A stretch of 21,510 nucleotides of DNA from RGIG6353 sp964558655. Lineage in GTDB: Bacteria; Bacillota; Clostridia; Oscillospirales; SIG627. Each line of letters begins with the position of its first letter. Position 1 is the stretch's first letter. The notes beneath the pieces were generated by a model, which ran no database searches, was not told the origin of the DNA, and saw nothing but the letters and a program-made list of their open reading frames with translations. Shown here in pieces: positions 15,745 through 21,510 of this stretch. The stretch lies in assembly GCA_964558655.1 (NCBI GenBank), contig CAZLEX010000027.1, positions 1 through 21,510 on the forward strand. The letters run 5' to 3'. A program made the position numbers and the translations under genes.

Positions 15745-15888
15745 TTATTTTTGTTTTTTTGCGGTTGCCGCCGACAAAATTTTAACTGCGATTACGATAA
15801 CGAGAGTTACCGCGAATACTCCGCCGTAACCTTTTAAAATAATAGGCAAAATTTGAATTAGAGCACCGAATCCCTGAAAATTTAACAT
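15745..15888 (-). CDS. 47-aa OadG-like small membrane subunit
   Basis: This is a short gene absent from length-filtered gene calling. It encodes 47 aa: one hydrophobic helix with the OadG-like pattern KGYGGVFAVTLVIVIAVK (19-36), then a basic tail ending ATAKKQK. OadG gamma subunits have the same G-x-G-x-VF followed by an aliphatic helix at their N-terminus, but are usually 80-110 aa with a C-terminal extension that is missing here. It has an excellent ribosome binding site (GGAGG, 6-nt gap) and begins 13 nt after the OadB stop, so the two are co-transcribed and probably form one membrane complex. Resemblance to the short epsilon subunit of Veillonella methylmalonyl-CoA decarboxylase is possible. 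Complex membership is inferred from context and pattern. Confidence 0.82.
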   Translation of the reverse strand: MLNFQGFGALIQILPIILKGYGGVFAVTLVIVIAVKILSAATAKKQK

Positions 15889-15901
15889 GATTTACCTCCG
15901 T

Positions 15902-17032
15902 TTATAAGCCTAATACCATAGAAAGAATGAGACCGCCTGCGATTACGGAAGCAATTTGCCCCGAAACATTAACACCGATTGCGTGCATTAGCAGGAAGTT
16001 GTGAGGATCTTCTTTTAATCCCATTTTGTGAATTACTCTTGCAGACATCGGGAAAGCGGAAATGCCTGCCGCACCTATCATGGGATTAATCTTATTTTTG
16101 GCAAACAGATTATATATTTTTGCAAAAAGTACCCCGCCAACCGTGTCAAATATAAAGGCGACAAGACCGAGTCCGAGAATAAGAAGGGTTGAAGTATTCA
16201 GGAAGTATTCCGCTTGCATTTTTGAAGCTATTGTAATTCCGAGAAGAAGTGTTACAAGATTTGCAAGCACTTTTTGTGCGGTTTCCGATAATGAACCTAA
16301 AACACCGCATTCGCGGATTAAATTTCCGAACATCAAAAAGCCGATAAGTGCAACCGACTCCGGTGATACAACGCCTGCAATAATCGTTATAATTACGGGG
16401 AAGAGAATACGGGTGGTTTTGGATACTTCTTTTTGTATATACGGCATGCGTATGAGACGCTCTTTTTTTGTCGTCATTAACCGAATTACCGGAGGCTGAA
16501 TTATCGGAACGAGTGCCATATAAGAATATGCCGCAACAACTATGGCTCCGAAAATATTTGAATTTTCTCCGAGTAATTTGTTTGCAACAAATATCGAGGT
16601 GGGACCGTCGGCTGCACCTATTATTGAGATCGACGCTGCTTCTCTTATGTCGAAGAAAAGCGATGCCGCGGCGAATGTGAAAAATATTCCGAATTGTGCT
16701 GCGGCTCCGAATATCATCAGTTTAGGATTTGCAAGCAACGGAGAAAAGTCTATCATTGCTCCTATTCCTATAAACAAAAGAAGGGGAAAGAGTTCCGTGT
16801 CTATGCCTATTTTGTTCAGAATCCCGATAGCACCCTCCGTTGCTATGGTAGTTCCGGGAATGTTGACAAGAATAGCACCAAATCCCATAGGAAGCAGTAA
16901 AGTGGGTTCCATGTCTTTTTTTATAGCGAGAAAAATGAGTATTCCGCCGATTATCCACATGGCAATCTGTTTGTAAATAAGAATTGCTTCAGCAGATGAC
17001 GGATTTTTGAAAATTTCAGCAAATGCGTCCAT
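15902..17032 (-). CDS. Sodium ion-translocating decarboxylase beta subunit (OadB/GcdB/MmdB family)
   Basis: This 376-aa integral membrane protein has about ten hydrophobic segments. Family hallmarks are all present: IGAMIDFSPLLANPK (90-104), IIGAADGPTSIFVANKL with the key Asp142, AAYSYMALVPIIQPP (167-181) with Tyr169/Tyr171, LMFGNLIRECGV, INPMIGAAGISAFPMSARV and MHAIGVNVSGQIAS (N355, S362). In characterised pumps this subunit decarboxylates carboxybiotin and exports Na+. No alpha carboxyltransferase or biotin carrier gene is next to it, so it is an orphan here. One deviation is Val354 where the family usually has Pro (GPNV). The ATG is chosen with AAAGGTG upstream; an in-frame GTG at 17041 is part of that Shine-Dalgarno. 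Expression is under the riboswitch just upstream. Confidence 0.93.
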   Translation of the reverse strand: MDAFAEIFKNPSSAEAILIYKQIAMWIIGGILIFLAIKKDMEPTLLLPMGFGAILVNIPGTTIATEGAIGILNKIGIDTELFPLLLFIGIGAMIDFSPLLANPKLMIFGAAAQFGIFFTFAAASLFFDIREAASISIIGAADGPTSIFVANKLLGENSNIFGAIVVAAYSYMALVPIIQPPVIRLMTTKKERLIRMPYIQKEVSKTTRILFPVIITIIAGVVSPESVALIGFLMFGNLIRECGVLGSLSETAQKVLANLVTLLLGITIASKMQAEYFLNTSTLLILGLGLVAFIFDTVGGVLFAKIYNLFAKNKINPMIGAAGISAFPMSARVIHKMGLKEDPHNFLLMHAIGVNVSGQIASVIAGGLILSMVLGL

Positions 17033-17062
17033 AAAAATCACCTTTCAAAATCAATTTGAGTC

Positions 17063-17105
17063 AAAAGAAAAGACTCTTGCCCCATTAAAAACCGGGGCAA
17101 AAGTC
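17063..17105 (-). terminator. Riboswitch-controlled intrinsic terminator
   Basis: On the minus strand GACTTTTGCCCC pairs with GGGGCAAGAGTC (12 bp with one G-U) and is followed by TTTTCTTTT. The 5' arm contains the CTTTTGC that would otherwise close riboswitch helix P1, so terminator and aptamer P1 are mutually exclusive. Confidence 0.92.
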
Positions 17106-17197
17106 TCGCCGTCATTTGAGAATGAATCCGATGGCATAACCATGTGTTGACGAATTCATTCAACAGGAAAATTCCCGTCCGCTACTCCCTTTTGCTC
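17094..17197 (-). promoter_or_regulatory. yybP-ykoY type (Mn2+) riboswitch aptamer
   Basis: Read on the minus strand, the leader has the family's conserved ends: GGGAGTAGC near the start and GGCGAGACTTTTGCC at the end. P1 pairs GCAAAAG (17195-17189) with CTTTTGC (17103-17097). A short hairpin follows (GGAA/TTCC, 17163-17178). A longer arm pairs GAATGAAT (17161-17154) with ATTCATTC (17127-17120) and encloses CGTCAACA and ATGG/CCAT. The two-arm form docked by GGGAGTAG and GTCAAC loops is that of the manganese riboswitch. Ligand-stabilised P1 would prevent the terminator, predicting an ON switch at high Mn2+. The ligand is inferred from family resemblance. Confidence 0.85.
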
Positions 17198-17205
17198 AAG
17201 GAATA

Positions 17206-17234
17206 ATGATAGCAGAAAAATATTTATTTGTCAA
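17206..17234 (-). promoter_or_regulatory. Sigma-A promoter of riboswitch-oadB transcript
   Basis: TTGACA (17234-17229), a 17-nt spacer and TATCAT (17211-17206) with TGC as extended -10. The -35 lies inside the last codons of copA and the spacer contains its TAA stop. Confidence 0.85.
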
Positions 17235-19707
17235 CCTTTTTAATGCTTAAAACTTTATATCCCGCATTGATAATTGCGTGTTTTACTGAATTATCGTCCG
17301 CTTTTCCGTATATTTTGGCACTTTTTTTCTTTAAAGATACTTCAAAATGTTCAATCCCTTCGGTTTTTCGCAACGCTTCTTCAATGTGAGATACGCAATT
17401 TTCGCACATCATACCTTTAATTTTCACCACAGTCGGCTTTTCGAGGCTTTGCACAAGAGAAGTGCTTTTAAATTTTTTCAGCCGTAAAGCGTTTGTAACA
17501 ACAAAAAGACTTGATATGCTCATTGCCGCAGAAGCGAACATCGGATTTAGTGTCAATTTGAAAATAGGGACGAAAACTCCTGCTGCCAGAGGTATACCGA
17601 GACAATTGTAGAAAAATGCCCAAAAAAGATTTTGTTTTATATTTTTGATTACTTCACCGCTAAGCCTAATGGCATCATATACTCCGATCAGTGAATTTTT
17701 CATCAGCACAACATCGGAGCTGTCTTTGGCGATATCCGTGCCGTGTCCTATTGCAAATCCCACATCGGCACAGGACAGTGCGGGTGCGTCGTTGATACCG
17801 TCGCCTACCATTGCAATTTTTTTGCCGCTTTTTTGAAGTTCCTTAATTACATTTTCTTTTTCGTTTGGCAAAACATCGGATATTATTTGCGAAAGTTCGA
17901 GATTTTTACCTATTCCTTCGGCGGTACGGCGATTGTCGCCCGTAAGCATAATTACTTCTTTTCCACTTTTTGCAAGGAGAGAAATTGCTTCTTTGGAGTC
18001 TTTTTTCAGAGTGTCGGATACGGCAATTACACCGCAAAGTTTTTTCCCTTTTGCAAAGTACATGGGGGTTTTTCCCTCAAGGCTTGCTTTTTCAATGCAA
18101 ATTTCCGCTTCCGATATATCTATTTCGGATTCTTTCATAAACTGTGCGTTCCCGGCAATACACAGTTGATTTTGAAATACGGCACTTATCCCTTTTCCCG
18201 GGACGGTTCGGTAGTTATCGCAGTCCTGAATTTGAATATTTCTTTCCTTTGCTTCGTTTAATATTGCCAAAGAGAGAGGATGCTCACTTTTTTGTTCGAT
18301 ACTTGACGCCAAAACAAGAAGTTCTTCCGAAGATATCCCAAAAGGGAATAAGTCGGTCATGACCGGCTTGCCTTCGGTTACGGTTCCGGTTTTATCAAGC
18401 ACCACCACATCTATATTATGCAGATTTTCGAGTATTTCGGCACTTTTAATCAATATTCCGTTTTCGGCACCTTTGCCTGTGCCTACCGTTATCGCAACGG
18501 GGGTTGCAAGCCCAAGTGCACAAGGGCAGCTTATAACAAGGACAGATATCGCATGAGTGAGTGCGGTGCCGAAACTTTCTCCGACAATTACCCAAACAGC
18601 ACAGGTGACAGCGGCGATTCCGATAACAATGGGAACAAAGACTCCCGCAATTTTGTCTGCAAGGCGTGCTATCGGTGCCTTTCCGCTTTGTGCTGAATCC
18701 ACAAGCTCTATTATCTTTGCGAACATTGTATCGGAGCCCACATGGGTTGCACGGAATTTGATATAACCGCTTTTTAAAACGGTTGAACCTATAACATGGC
18801 TGTTAATATCTTTGAAAACGGGAATACTTTCTCCTGTTATTGACGATTCGTCGACTTCTCCGTATCCGTCCGTAACATCTCCGTCGACAGGAAAACTCTC
18901 TCCCGCTTTTACGATGACGGTATCTCCGATTTTAACATCTTGTGCTTTGACCGTCAGGATATTTCCGTCTTTTTCGACATTTGCGGTTTTCGGTGTCATA
19001 TCGATGAGTTTTGAAAGTGCTTCTCCGGTTTTTTTACGGCTTCGCGATTCAAGAAATTTTCCGACGGTTATGAGAGTTACAATCATTGCCGCACCTTCAA
19101 AGTAGAGGTTGTGCTCAAGCTGTGTAACTTTATAAAAATCGCTCTCGGACAAAGCCGTGCTCATAGAAAAAAGTGTGGCGATACCGTATATAACGGAAGC
19201 CGATGCTCCGAGAGATATGAGGGAATCCATATTCGGAGAACGCTTTATAAGTGCTGAAAAACCTTTTTCAAAATAAACTCTGTTTAAATACAAAACGGCG
19301 AGGCAAAGTATAAATTGAATTAACGCACGGTTTAAAGCGTTTTTGTCTCCGCCGATAAAAGAGGGCAGAGAGTAAGAAAAAATCATCGGCCCCATTGAAA
19401 TTGACATAAGACACAAAAGGAAAACAGCTGAAAAAACAATTCTCAAAATCATTGATTTTTCTCCGTTTTCGGTTTTTTGAGGGCTTTTTTCGTTTTCCAC
19501 CTTTTTTGCGGCACCGTATCCGGCGTTTTTAACGGCTCCGATAATGCTGTCTGCGTTTGTTACATTTTCGTCGTAAGAAACAATCATACTGTTTGACAGC
19601 AAATTGACCGCAACATCTTTTACCCCGTTTATTGATGACACAGCTCGTTCGACACGGGCAACGCAGGCGGCACAGCTCATGCCCGTTATATTATATTTTT
19701 CTTTCAT
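17224..19707 (-). CDS. copA: Cu+-exporting P1B-type ATPase CopA with N- and C-terminal HMA domains
   Basis: This 827-aa membrane ATPase exports monovalent copper (or silver). An N-terminal HMA domain carries GMSCAAC (C12, C15). TGES is at 291-294, the transmembrane CPC at 394-396, DKTGT with phosphorylated Asp438, SEHP at 474-477 and GDGIND at 635-640. Y700-N701 and MSISS (729-733) in the last two membrane helices complete the Cu+ site. Unusually, a second HMA domain with GMMCENC (C768, C771) is fused at the C-terminus, as if a CopZ chaperone were joined. No csoR, copY or copZ lies next to it. The ribosome binding site is GGGAGGTT. The stop codon lies within the next promoter, and no terminator follows, so transcripts can run into the riboswitch. 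Confidence 0.95.
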   Translation of the reverse strand: MKEKYNITGMSCAACVARVERAVSSINGVKDVAVNLLSNSMIVSYDENVTNADSIIGAVKNAGYGAAKKVENEKSPQKTENGEKSMILRIVFSAVFLLCLMSISMGPMIFSYSLPSFIGGDKNALNRALIQFILCLAVLYLNRVYFEKGFSALIKRSPNMDSLISLGASASVIYGIATLFSMSTALSESDFYKVTQLEHNLYFEGAAMIVTLITVGKFLESRSRKKTGEALSKLIDMTPKTANVEKDGNILTVKAQDVKIGDTVIVKAGESFPVDGDVTDGYGEVDESSITGESIPVFKDINSHVIGSTVLKSGYIKFRATHVGSDTMFAKIIELVDSAQSGKAPIARLADKIAGVFVPIVIGIAAVTCAVWVIVGESFGTALTHAISVLVISCPCALGLATPVAITVGTGKGAENGILIKSAEILENLHNIDVVVLDKTGTVTEGKPVMTDLFPFGISSEELLVLASSIEQKSEHPLSLAILNEAKERNIQIQDCDNYRTVPGKGISAVFQNQLCIAGNAQFMKESEIDISEAEICIEKASLEGKTPMYFAKGKKLCGVIAVSDTLKKDSKEAISLLAKSGKEVIMLTGDNRRTAEGIGKNLELSQIISDVLPNEKENVIKELQKSGKKIAMVGDGINDAPALSCADVGFAIGHGTDIAKDSSDVVLMKNSLIGVYDAIRLSGEVIKNIKQNLFWAFFYNCLGIPLAAGVFVPIFKLTLNPMFASAAMSISSLFVVTNALRLKKFKSTSLVQSLEKPTVVKIKGMMCENCVSHIEEALRKTEGIEHFEVSLKKKSAKIYGKADDNSVKHAIINAGYKVLSIKKVDK

Positions 19708-19742
19708 TTCAACCTCCCTTTTTAACGGTGTTTTGTATTATT

Positions 19743-19771
19743 ATTGTATCATAAAGTAGCGAAAAAGTCAC
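19743..19771 (-). promoter_or_regulatory. Sigma-A promoter of copA
   Basis: GTGACT (19771-19766), a 17-nt spacer and TACAAT (19748-19743) with TGA as extended -10. It is back-to-back with the dut promoter; no CsoR- or CopY-type operator was recognised. Confidence 0.7.
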
Positions 19772-19778
19772 GCACTTA

Positions 19779-19807
19779 TTGATTTTTTTAATTAATTGTG
19801 TTAGAAT
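19779..19807 (+). promoter_or_regulatory. Sigma-A promoter of dut-PHP operon
   Basis: TTGATT (19779-19784), a 17-nt spacer and TAGAAT (19802-19807) with TGT as extended -10. Its -35 is 7 nt from that of copA. Confidence 0.78.
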
Positions 19808-19841
19808 TGTCGCAGATTTCAAAGAGAGGAATGTTAAACAG

Positions 19842-20285
19842 ATGAAACAGAAAGTTTTGTTTAAAAAACTTGATAAGTATGCTGTTTGCCCGACATACGG
19901 TTCCGTAAATTCGGCAGGTGCCGACCTTTATGCACTGTCAAATGAAAATATTGTCATAGAAAGCGGAAAATGTGTTTTAATACATACCGGTATAGCTATG
20001 CAAATTCCCGACGGATTTGTAGGACTTGTTTTTGCAAGAAGCGGACTTGCCTCAAAAAAAGGACTTGCTCCGGCAAATAAAGTCGGTGTCATCGATTCGG
20101 ATTATCGCGGAGAAATTATGGTTCCGATTTTTAATCATTCTTCGGTAAGTGCCGTCATTGAACCGGGAGAGCGTATAGCACAAATATTGCTTGTCCCTTA
20201 CCTTACCGCAGATTTTTGCGAATCTGAGGAACTTGATGAAACTTTGAGGGGAGAAAACGGCTTCGGTTCTACCGGAAGAAAATAA
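19842..20285 (+). CDS. dut: dUTP diphosphatase (dUTPase)
   Basis: This 147-aa enzyme is a homotrimeric cytoplasmic dUTPase that hydrolyses dUTP to dUMP and PPi, keeping uracil out of DNA and feeding thymidylate synthesis. The five family motifs appear in order: SAGADLYA (I), ARSGLASKKGL (II), GVIDSDYRGEIMVP (III), ERIAQILLVP (IV) and RGENGFGSTG (V, with Glu-Asn replacing the more usual Gly at the start of the Gly-rich loop). The start is ATG; AGAGAGGA stands 11-12 nt upstream, a long spacing. A longer in-frame reading to 19779 begins within the promoter and is rejected. The last base of the TAA stop is the first base of the next ATG, so the next gene is translationally coupled. Confidence 0.94.
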   Translation: MKQKVLFKKLDKYAVCPTYGSVNSAGADLYALSNENIVIESGKCVLIHTGIAMQIPDGFVGLVFARSGLASKKGLAPANKVGVIDSDYRGEIMVPIFNHSSVSAVIEPGERIAQILLVPYLTADFCESEELDETLRGENGFGSTGRK

Positions 20286-21085
20286 TGATAAAATCCAATT
20301 TACACACTCATACAGTATGGTCGGACGGCGAAAATACAGTTCGGGAAAACATTGATGAAGCTTTAAAAAAAGGACTTTTTTCCATAGGCTTTTCAGATCA
20401 CAGTTATACATCTTTCGATACTTCTTATTGCTTGCAAAAAGAGAACGAGAGAAAATATATATCCGAAATATCATTGTTAAAAGAGGAATATAAAGATCGG
20501 ATAGAAGTGCTGTGCGGATTGGAACTTGACGGATACGGTGAATGTATCAATCGTCGGGATTATGATTATGTTATAGGAAGCTGTCACTATATCAAAATTA
20601 ACGGCAGATATTACGGCGTTGACGAAGAAGAGGACCATTTGAGACTGCTCAATGATTTTTACGGATCGGATCCAAATCTTTTTGCAAGAGCTTATTTTGA
20701 TACCGTCAACGAGTGTGTTGCCAACAAAAAGCCCGATATTATAGGCCATTTTGATTTGATTTCAATTTTCGGATTTATGAATGAAAATGATGAAAAGTAT
20801 TTAAAATTGGCACAGGATTCACTTGCGGCATGCCTTGAAAAAGTATCAATCGTCGAAATTAACAACGGTGCTGTTTCCAAAGGAAAAAGAAGCGTGCCTT
20901 ATCCCGCTTTGTACCTTTTGCCCGTAATAAAAGAACACGGCGGGAAAGTTATTATATCTTCGGACAGCCACAGAAAAGAGAATCTTGTTTATGCATTTGA
21001 CGATACCGTAGATTTGTTGAAATCATACGGCTTTGATAGCATTGTGATTTTTAAAAACGGAGATTTTTGCGAAGTCTCTATATGA
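20285..21085 (+). CDS. PHP-domain phosphatase, HisJ/histidinol-phosphatase-like
   Basis: This 266-aa cytoplasmic metal-dependent phosphoesterase has the PHP motifs NLHTHTVWSDG (H7, H9, D14), FSDHS (D38, H39), GLELDGY (E80), GSCHY (H101), GHFDL (H155) and SSDSHRKENL (D227, H229). This ligand set matches HisJ-type histidinol-phosphate phosphatases, which bind three metals. No other histidine gene is adjacent, so the substrate could be another small phosphate ester. It overlaps dut by one base (TAATG) and has no good ribosome binding site of its own, so translation probably depends on termination at dut. A strong terminator follows. Confidence 0.87.
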   Translation: MIKSNLHTHTVWSDGENTVRENIDEALKKGLFSIGFSDHSYTSFDTSYCLQKENERKYISEISLLKEEYKDRIEVLCGLELDGYGECINRRDYDYVIGSCHYIKINGRYYGVDEEEDHLRLLNDFYGSDPNLFARAYFDTVNECVANKKPDIIGHFDLISIFGFMNENDEKYLKLAQDSLAACLEKVSIVEINNGAVSKGKRSVPYPALYLLPVIKEHGGKVIISSDSHRKENLVYAFDDTVDLLKSYGFDSIVIFKNGDFCEVSI

Positions 21086-21128
21086 ACTTGTATTTGTTAA
21101 ATTAAAAACAGAAAACATTTCAATAAGT

Positions 21129-21170
21129 ATAGCTCCCTTGTATAAAATAATGCAAGGGAGCTATTGTTTT
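21129..21170 (+). terminator. Intrinsic terminator after PHP gene
   Basis: A 12-bp perfect stem, ATAGCTCCCTTG with CAAGGGAGCTAT, with a 12-nt loop is followed by TGTTTTT. The stop codon of the convergent hsdR fragment touches the T run, and the hairpin may also stop that transcript, although the opposite flank has few T. Confidence 0.9.
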
Positions 21171-21510
21171 TAATTTACAAGTCCGAAATACTTTTCAAAA
21201 AAAGCTTTTAGCTTTTCAATTACGCTTTGTTTCTTTTCTTCACGGTTGCTTCCTCCGAAACGGGACATAGGTGGCAATATTCCGTCAATATCCGTGCCGA
21301 TTGTTTTCAGCTCGCCGTCACGGAAAGAGTTGTCAACAAATGTTCTCGTTTCATCCGGCTTTAATCTCTCGGCTGTGATAATCTCATCAAGGTCGTTATC
21401 CTTTTCCTGTAATATGAATTTTCTCCATTCCTCGCTGACATTGCCCGAAGCATTGACGGTTTTAATAAATTGCTCAATAAGCTGTTTTTTGCTTCTGAGT
21501 TGAATTGACG
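21170..21510 (-). CDS. hsdR: Type I restriction enzyme R subunit, C-terminal fragment (HsdR)
   Basis: Only the last 112 residues are in the window; the 5' part lies beyond the right edge. The reading frame opens SIQLRSKKQLIEQFI and includes SEEWRKFILQEKD, TRTFVDNSFRDGEL, the HsdR C-terminal block GTDIDGILPPMSRFGG and the end IEKLKAFFEKYFGLVN. These match the helical C-terminal domain of EcoR124-type HsdR, which contacts the HsdM/HsdS methyltransferase core. The nuclease and helicase parts cannot be seen. The stop is immediately followed by the terminator of the convergent dut-PHP unit. It is the only accessory (defence) gene in the window. Confidence 0.88.
   Translation of the reverse strand, partial: SIQLRSKKQLIEQFIKTVNASGNVSEEWRKFILQEKDNDLDEIITAERLKPDETRTFVDNSFRDGELKTIGTDIDGILPPMSRFGGSNREEKKQSVIEKLKAFFEKYFGLVN

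Noticed and set aside
16062..16976. Plus-strand frames of 145 and 144 aa opposite oadB
   Set aside because: They are mirror frames of a hydrophobic gene, with no ribosome binding site and no recognisable domain.
17033..17041. GTG start three codons upstream for OadB
   Set aside because: The GTG is part of the AAAGGTG Shine-Dalgarno; the ATG at 17032 has proper spacing.
17094..17234. Na+-sensing (DUF1646) riboswitch instead of the Mn2+ class
   Set aside because: A sodium sensor would suit an OadB gene, but GGGAGTAGC and GGCGAGACTTTTGCC are the yybP-ykoY signatures; kept as an alternative to test.
17743..18261. 172-aa plus-strand frame opposite copA
   Set aside because: It is antisense to the conserved ATPase domain and its aromatic- and Cys-rich composition is typical of a shadow frame.
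19779..19841. 21-residue upstream extension of dUTPase
   Set aside because: It would begin exactly at the -35 hexamer and dUTPases start near the chosen ATG.
21246..21503. 85-aa plus-strand frame at the right edge
   Set aside because: The opposite strand encodes the recognisable HsdR C-terminus; this frame is its shadow.

Overview
The window is about 21.5 kb of AT-rich chromosome from an anaerobic low-GC Firmicute, most likely a member of class Clostridia. The order (perhaps Oscillospirales) is only a guess. Support comes from strong Shine-Dalgarno sites, sigma-A promoters with 17-nt spacers and extended TGn -10 elements, many intrinsic terminators, a T-box in front of ileS, a PerR/reverse-rubrerythrin oxidative-stress pair and clostridial-type long isoleucyl-tRNA synthetase. 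Most genes are ordinary core or housekeeping genes. No rRNA, tRNA, CRISPR array or insertion sequence was seen.

Layout, left to right. (1) perR and a reverse rubrerythrin form a peroxide-stress operon behind a promoter that carries a Fur/PerR-type palindrome. (2) A D-2-hydroxyacid dehydrogenase is divergent from a T-box-controlled type-2 ileS. A terminator hairpin and a DUF554 membrane protein follow ileS. (3) A sugar isomerase/epimerase-like TIM barrel converges on a GufA-type ZIP metal transporter. (4) A minus-strand run holds pepD, an MFS transporter, a LOG-family phosphoribohydrolase and a 78-aa membrane protein. The gap between its terminator and the ZIP promoter contains an unexplained direct repeat and palindrome. 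(5) trmO and a one-piece MacB/FtsX-type ABC exporter lie on the plus strand. (6) On the minus strand are copA (Cu+ P-type ATPase with HMA domains at both ends), a riboswitch of the yybP-ykoY (Mn2+) type, an orphan sodium-pump beta subunit (OadB family) and a previously uncalled 47-aa OadG-like membrane peptide. (7) dut and a PHP-domain phosphatase overlap in a TAATG. (8) The right edge enters the 3' end of a type I restriction hsdR gene.

The most interesting unit is the 15.7-17.2 kb module. A manganese-class riboswitch with its own promoter and a mutually exclusive terminator controls an OadB-family membrane protein and a minimal gamma-like partner. No carboxyltransferase alpha subunit or biotin carrier lies nearby. 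The promoter is embedded in the stop codon of copA, and I see no terminator between them, so read-through from the copper pump would also be gated by the riboswitch. The combination suggests either a metal-regulated sodium-pumping decarboxylase whose other subunits are elsewhere, or a repurposed OadB transporter in metal homeostasis. The sequence alone cannot decide.
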